The notes under the pieces were generated by a model. It saw nothing but the letters and a program-made list of their open reading frames with translations, did no database searches and was not told the origin of the DNA. Positions 44,670 through 53,600 of a DNA stretch of 61,357 bases are shown piece by piece; position 1 is the first letter of the stretch; each line of letters opens with the position of its first letter. Source of the stretch: Dyadobacter crusticola DSM 16708 (lineage in GTDB: Bacteria > Bacteroidota > Bacteroidia > Cytophagales > Spirosomataceae); NCBI RefSeq assembly GCF_000701505.1, contig NZ_JNJB01000020.1, positions 1 through 61,357 on the forward strand, in the 5' to 3' direction. The translations under genes were made by a program, and so were the position numbers.

Positions 44670-46238
44670 TTAAAATCTGACTAGTTTCTGATCGTGGACT
44701 TCAACCTTCAATGGGCCGATCGGTCTGCCTTCATTATGCAGCCGGTCTACCGCAGTCACATAGTAAACATACCTTTGTCCCGATTCAGCATTGGTATCCA
44801 CAAATTTTTCGCCCTGATAGCACATTCCCAGGATTTTGGTCGGGTCGTGCGCACTTGCTTTTTCGTCGGGCATAAACCGGTAAATCACATAGTACCAGGC
44901 TTTGTCCCCGTCCGAAGCTGCGTCGGGTCTTTCCCAGGTAAGCTCCAAACCTTTTGACAAGAGTGTCGCTTTCAGGCTTTTGGGGGAAAGCGGCGGGACA
45001 TTGTCTTTCCAGGGCATGGTCGGTATCAATGCAGGATATTTGAAAAAATCGCGGCGCAGCGAGTCTACAAAGCCCAGACTGTTGGCGCGCAAAGATCGCG
45101 AACTGAAAAAGATAGCGCCGTCGGTCTCACTTTCACGCAGGTATCGAACCTGATTTGGTATCTCTTTCGGGTTGGACCAAAATGTATCCTTGTCTTTGTA
45201 CCCGACGCGGTAAGCGCCCATTCCTATATACAAATGTCTTTCGAAGCGGTTTTCAGTCCACCAGTCCACGAGATTACGATAGGGTACCCGCCCAAAGCCC
45301 GACGAAAAATAGACCTGCGGCGCGATGTAATCAATCCAGCCTTCCTGAATCCATTTCCTGCTATCGGCAAAAAGATCATCGTAGGAAGCCAAAGCGCCAT
45401 AAGTTTTGGAACCTTCGGGGTCACGGTCTTTATTCCGCCACACCCCAAATGGGCTGATACCAAATTTAAGTTTCGGCTTAACAGCATACAATCCGTCATG
45501 GATCTGTTTTACCAATAAATCTACATTGTGCCTGCGCCAGTCGGCTTTGTTTGAAAACCCGGCACCGTATTTACGGTAAGTGGCTTCGTCCTGAAGAACC
45601 TGCCCGGGAGATGCGTAGGGATAGAAATAATCGTCAAAATGGATCCCGTCCACGTCGTAGTTTTTCGCGACATTGACGGTCATATCAGTAATAAACTGCC
45701 TCACTTCCGGGATCCCGAAATCAAAAAGTTTGTAGCCGTCGTAGCTGAGGATCCACTCCGGGTGAATCTTGCTGATATTGTCTGCTGAAACGCTGGTTGA
45801 GGATTTATGAACAAGTCGGTTGAGATTGAGCCAGGCATGAAATTCAAGTCCGCGCTGATGTGCCTGTTCTATCATGAAATCAAGCGGGTCCCACATCGGT
45901 TCCGGCCTTCTTCCTTGCCGGCCCGTAAGCCACTCCGACCAGGGCTCAGGGCTCTTGGCGTAAAATGCATCTCCGGCTGCCCTTACCTGGACAAACACCG
46001 CATTCATTCCGACTCTTTTATGGAAATCAAGGAGATTGGAGAACTCCTGCTGCTGCTCTTCTGGTATAAGATTTTTACTGCTCGGCCAATCAATGTTATC
46101 GACTGTTGCAATCCAAACAGCCCTGAATTCCCTTTTTGGAGGCAAAAGATTATCAATTTCAGTAGTCTGCGCTATGCAACTTTCCAACAAGAACATGATC
46201 ACTGCAAAGAAAAGCGCAACTATTTTAATTTTTTTCAC
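44670..46238 (-). CDS. GH10-like (GHL10/DUF187) lipoprotein with C-terminal FN3-type domain
   Basis: About 522 aa. A GTG start at 46238 gives a lipoprotein signal (KKIKIVALFFAVIMFLLESC). The TIM-barrel domain starts REFRAVWIATVDNIDWPSS and holds HAWLNLNRLVHK, VDGIHFDDYFYPYASPG, KFGISPFGVWRNKD and WIDYIAPQVYFS, the pattern of YngK-type glycoside hydrolases. The last 100 residues are FN3-like (PPLSPKSLKATLLSKGLELTWERP). It probably acts on a surface glycan or peptidoglycan fragment. nuoD follows after 1 nt. Confidence 0.9.
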   Translation of the reverse strand: MKKIKIVALFFAVIMFLLESCIAQTTEIDNLLPPKREFRAVWIATVDNIDWPSSKNLIPEEQQQEFSNLLDFHKRVGMNAVFVQVRAAGDAFYAKSPEPWSEWLTGRQGRRPEPMWDPLDFMIEQAHQRGLEFHAWLNLNRLVHKSSTSVSADNISKIHPEWILSYDGYKLFDFGIPEVRQFITDMTVNVAKNYDVDGIHFDDYFYPYASPGQVLQDEATYRKYGAGFSNKADWRRHNVDLLVKQIHDGLYAVKPKLKFGISPFGVWRNKDRDPEGSKTYGALASYDDLFADSRKWIQEGWIDYIAPQVYFSSGFGRVPYRNLVDWWTENRFERHLYIGMGAYRVGYKDKDTFWSNPKEIPNQVRYLRESETDGAIFFSSRSLRANSLGFVDSLRRDFFKYPALIPTMPWKDNVPPLSPKSLKATLLSKGLELTWERPDAASDGDKAWYYVIYRFMPDEKASAHDPTKILGMCYQGEKFVDTNAESGQRYVYYVTAVDRLHNEGRPIGPLKVEVHDQKLVRF

Positions 46239-46557
46239 TATCTGACCAATGCAAAATGTTAATCCAATCAAAGTAACGTAATTTGGAACAAAGTTAGCCG
46301 ACAAGGCACTTAAATTCATGTGAGGAGGAGCTCATTTACGGCTCTGAATCCAACAGGCGGCTGTTTGAGGAATTCTTGCCATTATTATATTTCGTCCCTT
46401 TCGGCACTGTATTTCAGGGAATAATCAAGTGCGTGATTGTTGTAATTGTGAATAATTTTTCTGCATATTTATTGTGTAATTACAAGGATTTTTGTGACAA
46501 AAAAAGCGCATTTAATCGCTGAATTACCGATGGTAACGTTTAAACATATATCCCATA
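46239..46557. other. 319-nt divergent intergenic region
   Basis: This is the gap between the GH10-like gene (leftward) and the glycogen synthase gene (rightward). On the minus strand it has TAACTTTG, a match to the -7 element, at 46296-46289. TTGTAATT (46440-46447) and AATTACAA (46478-46485) form an 8-bp inverted repeat with a 30-nt spacer, about 75 nt before the synthase start. Nothing else is recognisable. Confidence 0.4.
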
Positions 46558-48372
46558 TTGGAACCTTTTGTTAAAACCACTAAGAAAAACGTCCTGTTTG
46601 AAGTTGCATGGGAGGTTTGTAATCAAGTTGGAGGAATATATACTGTTATAAGGACCAAAGTGCCGGCAATGGTCGAGAAGTGGGACGAGAACTACTTCTT
46701 GCTGGGCCCCTATTTTGAGAAAAAAGCGAGTTCCGAATTTGAGCTTATCAATGATCTTGATGATTCACCGGCGGGAAGGGTAGTGAAGAGAATGCGTGAA
46801 ATGGGCTACTCGGTTTATTATGGATACTGGCTCGTTACAGGCAAGCCGCGTGTCGTTCTTTTTGACCTTGACAGCATTGCAAAAGAGCTTGATACGATCA
46901 AGTTCAACCTTTGGGAAAAAAGCCGCATTCCGACGATCAACGTTGAACACCTTGTAAACCAGACGCTGTGTTTTGGTGAAATGGTGCGCATTTTCCTGAA
47001 AGAATATGCAGAGGATAATGCGAAAAGGGAAGATATCTCGGCGCAGTTTCATGAATGGATGTCAAGCAGTGGCTTACCCGAGCTCAAAAGGGACAATGTA
47101 AAAGTGGCGCTCACATTTACCACCCACGCTACAATGCTCGGCCGCTACCTAGCGCAGAATGTATCCGGATTTTACAACAAGCTGCCATTTTTTGATTGGG
47201 AACAGGAAGCCAAAAATTACAATATCCTGGCGCAATGTTCGGTAGAAAGGCAGGCTGCGCTGAATGCACATGTACTCACCACAGTGAGTGACGTTACTGC
47301 GCGGGAATGCGAGGTTTTCCTTGGCAGAATGCCCGATCTTGTTACGCCGAACGGTTTGAATGTAGTACGTTTTCAGGCGGTGCACGAATTCCAGAACCTG
47401 CATTTAAAACATAAAGAGCGCATTCACGAGTTTGTTCTGGGGCACTTCTTCCCAAGCTATTCTTTTGATCTTGATAAAACACTTTACTTTTTTACCTCCG
47501 GTCGCTACGAATACAGTAACAAAGGTTACGACCTTACCTTAGAAGCACTTGCGCGCCTGAATTGGAAAATGGTGCAGGCCAATATGGATATGACGGTAGT
47601 AATGTTCATCGTGACCAAGCAGCCCTATTATTCTGTAAATCCCGATGTATTGCAGTCGCGCGCTGTGCTGAATGAATTGCAGGAAACGTGTACCGCAATC
47701 GAGAAGGAAGTAGGAGAGAAGCTTTTTCTGGCAACTGCTTCCGGGGCCGATCACAAAATGCCTGACTTGAACAATTTTGTGGACGAATATTGGAGACTAA
47801 GGTTGCGCAGGACGATCCAGAGCTGGAAAACAGACAAGTTACCTGCTTTCGTAACGCACGATTTGAAAGAGGAAGACGGAATTACGGATTTTTGCAAAAG
47901 GGCAAATCTGGTCAATAATGAGCGTGACCGCGTAAAAATCGTTTACCACCCTGACTTTATTTCTTCAACCAACCCGCTCTTTGGTCTGGATTATGGGCAG
48001 TTTGTACGCGGCTGCCATTTGGGTGTTTTCCCAAGTTATTACGAGCCCTGGGGTTATACGCCGCTTGAATGCGTAGTTCGCGGCGTGCCTACTGTTACAA
48101 GCGACTTATCTGGCTTTGGAGATTATATCATGCAGATTATGCGTGATTACGAAAACCGGGGTATTTATGTAATCAACAGAAAATCGCAGACATTCTCGCA
48201 AGCCGCGGACCAGCTCGCAGATATCCTGTTTAAATTCGTAAGAATGCAGCGCCGCGACCGCATTATGCAGCGTAACAGGGTTGAAAATATTTCAGATGTT
48301 TTCGACTGGACAAACCTGCGATCTTATTACGACACCGCGCACGATCTCGCAACAAAGAGGAGAAAGCCCTGA
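46558..48372 (+). CDS. GT3-type (eukaryote-like) glycogen synthase
   Basis: 604 aa, transferring glucose to glycogen. It belongs to the GT3 family of fungi and animals rather than to GlgA: N-terminus LFEVAWEVCNQVGGIYTVI, catalytic segment HLGVFPSYYEPWGYTPLEC, then TSDLSGFG. Near the end, R565 R566 x R568 xxx R572 x R574 matches the arginine helix that binds glucose-6-phosphate in eukaryotic enzymes. The start is a TTG (46558); no in-frame ATG fits the conserved N-terminus. A clean terminator follows. Confidence 0.93.
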   Translation: MEPFVKTTKKNVLFEVAWEVCNQVGGIYTVIRTKVPAMVEKWDENYFLLGPYFEKKASSEFELINDLDDSPAGRVVKRMREMGYSVYYGYWLVTGKPRVVLFDLDSIAKELDTIKFNLWEKSRIPTINVEHLVNQTLCFGEMVRIFLKEYAEDNAKREDISAQFHEWMSSSGLPELKRDNVKVALTFTTHATMLGRYLAQNVSGFYNKLPFFDWEQEAKNYNILAQCSVERQAALNAHVLTTVSDVTARECEVFLGRMPDLVTPNGLNVVRFQAVHEFQNLHLKHKERIHEFVLGHFFPSYSFDLDKTLYFFTSGRYEYSNKGYDLTLEALARLNWKMVQANMDMTVVMFIVTKQPYYSVNPDVLQSRAVLNELQETCTAIEKEVGEKLFLATASGADHKMPDLNNFVDEYWRLRLRRTIQSWKTDKLPAFVTHDLKEEDGITDFCKRANLVNNERDRVKIVYHPDFISSTNPLFGLDYGQFVRGCHLGVFPSYYEPWGYTPLECVVRGVPTVTSDLSGFGDYIMQIMRDYENRGIYVINRKSQTFSQAADQLADILFKFVRMQRRDRIMQRNRVENISDVFDWTNLRSYYDTAHDLATKRRKP

Positions 48373-48384
48373 TAAAGAATAAAG

Positions 48385-48407
48385 AGCCTGCATTTTGCAG
48401 GCTTTTT
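48385..48407 (+). terminator. glycogen synthase terminator
   Basis: AGCCTGCA (48385-48392) and TGCAGGCT (48396-48403) form a perfect 8-bp stem with loop TTT, followed by T4. It starts 12 nt after the stop codon. Confidence 0.85.
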
Positions 48408-48424
48408 CGTTGGAGCTAACGATT

Positions 48425-49588
48425 TTACAAGATTGCATTGATATAGTTGTTTACAGTTGCTATACTACATACCTGAATGTTTTCCTTCATTTTGAAATCA
48501 TCAGCTGATGGAGTAACAACTAACAGAAGCGGGTTTCCGAGATCTTGCTGAGCATTTGTATTGCCCCGGCTTAAACTTGGGCTGTTCGTATATTTTATTT
48601 CGATGGCAAGCTTTACAGTATTACCTTTTACCAGCACAAGGTCTAATTCGGCACCGTCTTGCGTGCGATAAAAATGGGGTTTCACATCAAACGGTAATGC
48701 CGCTATGATTTGCTGATTCACATAGCCTTCCCACGAGTTGCCTACAATAATGTTGCCTGTAAGATCTTCAAGACTTGTAATGCCGGCAAGTGAATGCAAC
48801 ATACCTGAGTCCCTCACATAGATTTTTGGGCTTTTCACTAGCCGCTTGCTTACATTCACGTGCCAAGGAAGTAAACGCCTGATTAGAAATGCATTTTCAA
48901 GATAATCGAGGTAGGTTTGCACAGTTGGCATACTCATTTTGAGAGAATTGGCTAACTGAGAAACATTGAGCAGACTACCATGAACGCTCACCAGCATATT
49001 TAAAAGAAGCCTGATATTGCTCGGATTTCCCGGCAATCCTAGCAGTGGCAGGTCACGCTCTATATAGCTGCTGATAAAATCCGCCATTTTTCTTGCAGAA
49101 GAACGGTCGGACACAGCTTGCAGCATGGCGGGATATCCTCCTCGCAGCCAATGGACAGTATAATTAACATCTTCCTTTACTTCTTCGAGTTGAAGAGGAT
49201 GAAGTTCCAGATATGAAATCCGACCCGCTAGTGTTTCTGAACTATCTTTTAACAAATCTGGTGAGGCAGAACCAAGTAAAATAAAGCGGCCTGGTACCCG
49301 CTCTCTATCGATCAAAGATCGCATTAATGGAAAAAGCGACGGCATTCTTTGGATTTCATCCAGGATTATGATACTCTCGCGTCTTTCATCCAGATACAAT
49401 TCAGCGTCTTGCAGGCGCGTCAGGTCAGCATTTGATTCCAAATCCAGATAGATGCAAGGTCTGTCAAACCGACTTTGTAGCTCCTTTACCAACGTTGTTT
49501 TTCCGACTTGACGAGGGCCAAGCAATGCCACAGCGGGATTGTCTGATAGCTGCTCAAGAAACTCGGTCTCGATGATTCTAGGATACAT
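48425..49588 (-). CDS. AAA-type ATPase with DUF4143 domain
   Basis: 387 aa. The N-terminal ATPase has Walker A LLGPRQVGKTTL (G24 to T31) and Walker B IIILDEIQRMP near residue 75. A winged-helix segment (LNVSQLANSLKMSMPTVQTYLDYLENAFLIRRL) follows, and the C-terminal DUF4143 part has the PD-(D/E)xK-like AELDLVLVKGN...LAIEIKY. Such proteins are abundant in archaea and bacteria; their job is unclear. A 21-bp inverted repeat lies 8 nt before the start codon. The gene is flanked by oppositely oriented genes. Confidence 0.9.
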   Translation of the reverse strand: MYPRIIETEFLEQLSDNPAVALLGPRQVGKTTLVKELQSRFDRPCIYLDLESNADLTRLQDAELYLDERRESIIILDEIQRMPSLFPLMRSLIDRERVPGRFILLGSASPDLLKDSSETLAGRISYLELHPLQLEEVKEDVNYTVHWLRGGYPAMLQAVSDRSSARKMADFISSYIERDLPLLGLPGNPSNIRLLLNMLVSVHGSLLNVSQLANSLKMSMPTVQTYLDYLENAFLIRRLLPWHVNVSKRLVKSPKIYVRDSGMLHSLAGITSLEDLTGNIIVGNSWEGYVNQQIIAALPFDVKPHFYRTQDGAELDLVLVKGNTVKLAIEIKYTNSPSLSRGNTNAQQDLGNPLLLVVTPSADDFKMKENIQVCSIATVNNYINAIL

Positions 49589-49596
49589 GAAATAAG

Positions 49597-49645
49597 AATT
49601 AACCCCGTAAATTTAAAGTTTAATTTTAAAATTACAGGGTTAATT
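49597..49645. promoter_or_regulatory. 21-bp inverted repeat before the DUF4143 ATPase gene
   Basis: The arms 49597-49617 and 49625-49645 match at 19 of 21 positions, with a 7-nt spacer. They contain TTAACCC(C/T)GTAA and its complement. Its place, 8 nt upstream of the start codon, suggests an operator, possibly for the gene's own winged-helix product. Confidence 0.65.
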
Positions 49646-49735
49646 TCCGGAAAGATATATGCACATCATACATTATCTGGCCAAAACCCAGATTCTTGTT
49701 ACCTTTTGCGAGAGCAAAAACGATTAAAAGCAATT

Positions 49736-50578
49736 ATGAACTACATAGAAGTTACCGCCAACATTGAACCCGACTTTTCTGAAATCATTATGGCCGAGTT
49801 GGGCGAGTTGGGATTTGAATCTTTTGTTGAGACTGACAGTGGTCTGCTGGCTTACATTCAGGAAGAGGATTTCGATGAAAACGCATTGCAGGCAATTATC
49901 GCCAAATACCTGGATCTGACGGCAATAGCGGCTACATGGAAATCGTTAGAAAGAAGGAATTGGAACGAGGAGTGGGAGAAAAGCTACGAACCGATCGAAG
50001 TCGGTGACCAGGTCCGGGTGAGGGCAACATTTCACAGCCCGGATCCCGCATTCAAATATGATTTGCTGATCCAGCCGAAAATGTCTTTTGGCACCGGACA
50101 TCACGAAACCACCTGGCTTGTGATGAATGAACAGCTGAGTCTGCCTCATCACGGAATTTCGATCATGGACGTAGGCTGCGGAACCGGTATCCTGGCCATT
50201 CTGGCTGCAAAACTAGGCGCTAGCAGTTTGCTGGGTTTTGATATCGACGAATGGGCTGTGGAGAATACGGTCGAGAATTTTGAAATGAATGAACTCACCG
50301 CCGAAACCGAGGTTTTCCAGGGTACTATCAGCAAAGTGCAGGAAGGAAGAATGTTTGGTGGCATATTGGCCAATATCAACCGCAATATCCTCCTGGCCGA
50401 AATCCCGACTTACGTTCAACACCTGGAACCAGGCGGCTGGCTGGTAACAAGTGGTTTTTATGAAAATGATCAGGCAGATATCGAGCAATGCGCATTGGAT
50501 AGCGGCCTGAAAAAGTTACGATCAAATACACGTAACCAATGGGCAACCGTTGTATTTGAAAAACCAAAAATCGGCTAA
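49736..50578 (+). CDS. prmA: ribosomal protein L11 methyltransferase
   Basis: A 280-aa SAM-dependent enzyme that trimethylates L11. The start is set at 49736 (MNYIEVTANIEPD), which is the family's normal beginning. SAM motif I MDVGCGTGILAILAAKLGA (about residues 143-161), GFDIDEWAVENTVEN and the NINRNILL motif are intact, and FGTGHHETT provides the PrmA-specific loop. It lies 60 nt before the giant exported-protein gene and may share its transcript. Confidence 0.95.
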   Translation: MNYIEVTANIEPDFSEIIMAELGELGFESFVETDSGLLAYIQEEDFDENALQAIIAKYLDLTAIAATWKSLERRNWNEEWEKSYEPIEVGDQVRVRATFHSPDPAFKYDLLIQPKMSFGTGHHETTWLVMNEQLSLPHHGISIMDVGCGTGILAILAAKLGASSLLGFDIDEWAVENTVENFEMNELTAETEVFQGTISKVQEGRMFGGILANINRNILLAEIPTYVQHLEPGGWLVTSGFYENDQADIEQCALDSGLKKLRSNTRNQWATVVFEKPKIG

Positions 50579-50638
50579 GATCAATTGAGAAATAGTCAAC
50601 AGCTAAACGCGCAAAGCCAGTAGCTAAAAGCCAAAAAG

Positions 50639-53600
50639 ATGAGAATAATCCGCTATACTTTACTTTTGTTCTGCTTCATATCAATTGGGGAAAATGCATT
50701 TGCCCAAAACCTGAAATTACCTGACGAACCTGCCCAGTTTATGGTGCAATTCAAGAAGGCAATGGACGGAAGCCGAAACCCCCAATATGTCCGCGCAGCT
50801 GCTCAGCTGGATAGTATCTGGATGTCTGCATTCAATACCTCCCAGCAAATGAAGTTTACAGCAATTGTCAAAGCGCAGGTTGCAAAAGGTCAGAAGGCGG
50901 GCCCTGTATTGTACCTGCTTTCGCGGAATGCAGCTTTTTTCGCTAAAAATGCGCCGGATAATTTTGACAGTTTCCTCAATCTCGCGGCCCAGGCAGGAGA
51001 AAAGTATGATGGTAAAACATTGCAGAAAGTACTGGAAACTGTACGTGTTCTCAATGAAAGTAAAAAGCTGTATGCGGCTAACTATAACTCTCTTTACCTG
51101 GTAGAAGGCTCCTATAAGTTCCGTTTCGACTCTGCGAATGTGGAAAGAGCGAATGTAGAAGCTGCTATCAACGACAGCTGGGACACGCCGGTAGATACCA
51201 ATTTCGTAATCGCGCCCAAATCGACGCCTGTTCCCATTATCTCAGGTGCATTGGTCGACCTGCAGAACGCAAAGTTTGCGATGGTGACTGGCAGCGACTC
51301 GGTTGTCTTTGGCCCAAGTAATGGAAGTATTTCCTTGCAGGATGGGATTTTCGTAGGAAAAAACGGAAAGTTCGACTGGCTTGCAGCCGGAGATTCTTCG
51401 ATCTATGTAGATCTGGATGCATACTCATTCAATATTGCTCAGCCCAAGATTGTTGCTGAAAATGTCACCCTGCACCATGATCAGCAGCTTGCCGCGCCGG
51501 TTAAAGGTAAATTGGAATACCGTGGTGTCAAAAAAATCAAAGGCCAGCCCGCACCTTACCCGCGCTTTGTTTCCAATGGGATTGACGCGCGGCTGAAAGA
51601 CAATCGGAAGAGCATTGATTATAAAGGCGGTTTTTCACTGATCGGGACGAATATGTACAGTACCTCCCTCAGCGATCAGCTTTCAACAGTGAATGTGAAG
51701 TATAAGGAAAAGGTCGCATTTACAGCTAAAAGCAAGAAGTTTGCGCTGCGCGACTCGGTGATATCATCTTCGTTTGCCATTCTATCGATCCCGCTGGGCA
51801 GCGATTCTATTTACCATCAAGGAGTTACATTTAAATACAATGATGATGAAGGCTTGGTGAAAACCGGCAGAATGGAGAGGACGGACTATGCGCCGCTACC
51901 CTATCAGGATAGCTATCACAAAATGAATATCTGGGCGCAGGCAATGCGCTGGCGGTTTACAAATGACAAGCTCGAATTTCTGAGAATTGACGGAAAGCAG
52001 GTTGTACCGGTAACGCTGGAATCTCAGGATTTTTTCAAAAAAGAACGTTTCAGGGAGATTGCAAAAGAGTACGGTTTTCAACCGCTCAATATGGCGGCGA
52101 GCTACGTGCAGGCTACCAAAAAGTCTTTATTCCTTTCAGAAGAGCTTGCTGCCAAATTCAAACAAAATCCGAAAATCGTACGAAATACACTCGACAGACT
52201 GACGCTGGAAGGCTATTTCATTTACAACAAAGCCACGGACGAATACGCTTTGAGCAAAAAAGGTGCATTGTATGTGCTGGCAAATATCGACAAAGCGGAT
52301 TACGATAATTTTCAGGTTGCGTCGCAGTACACAGCCAACAGTGAAACTGCTAATGCGACTATCTACATGCCCGATACTTTGCTCACAGTTTTGGGCGTAT
52401 CCAGCTTTGTAGTGAGCGATTCTTTGAAAATACATGCGGCGCCCGCGGACAAAAAGCTGATCATCGGTAAAAACAGAAATTTTACATTGAATGGAAGAAT
52501 GGTGGCTTCCAACTACCAGTTCCGCGGACAAAATATCAAGTTTGACTACAATCAGTTCTTCGTGAATGTAGCGCCTTCGGATTCAATCACATTTACACCG
52601 AAAGAAAAATTTGCAAAAGGCCAGAAAGGCGAGGTCGGTGGCCACGTGAAGTATGATAAGGGAGGTACCTTTTACCTGAGCGATCCAAAGAACAAGTCGG
52701 GCTTGCAGAAAGGCGTGAAGAAGTCGCCGCGGTTGGTTGTGGAAGATGGTATGACGGTGTTTTTTGACCAGGAAGAACGTGGTCCGATCACTTACCCGAA
52801 AGAAAATGTGTTTTTCAAAATACCGAAACTCGATATGGGCGGGCTTGATGAGCGCGACGTGATTTTCGACGGTACGTTTACTTCCGGGGGCATTATACCA
52901 CCAATCAAAACCGTGCTGAAAAGCATGCCCGACAACTCTCTCGGTTTTGAATACAAGCCGCCCGTAACGGATATGCCGATCTATAACGGACAGGCTCAGG
53001 CCAGGTTTACCGACACGCTGACAATGGATAACACCGGTTTGCATTCCAAGGCGGTTATCAAGTATTTATCAACCACGATTACTGCGAAGAACGTCGTACT
53101 CGCCTCTGACTCGCTCATGGCGTCCGGCGAAATCGCGTCTATTAAGGAAGCTACGATCGGAAAAGGGTACTTCCCGGCAGTGGCTTTGAAAGACTATGCA
53201 TTGAAATGGTACCCGAATGCAGATAGCATGTTTATCAACACAACCGGAAAATCCTTTTCATTTCATAATGGAACAACTAACCTGGAAGGTAGCCTGCTGC
53301 TGCGGTCGACAGGGTTATATGGTAATGGAAAGCTGAAACGGGCCGATTCGGAGCTTTCTTCGCCGGATATTAAGTTTAATAAAGACGGTTTCTTGGCAAA
53401 CCGCTCGTCGTTCGCAGTCAACAGTGGCGAAGTGAAATCGGCTAAAAAGCTGCTGACCGGGAATAATGTAAATATTGATTTTAACTTCAAAACAGGCATT
53501 GCGAACTTCCTGACCGACGAAACCGGGTTCGGAAATGATTCTTCCGGAATGCAGATTCCGACGGCTTCTTACCAGACACTGATCGGGAGCGCGAAATGGG

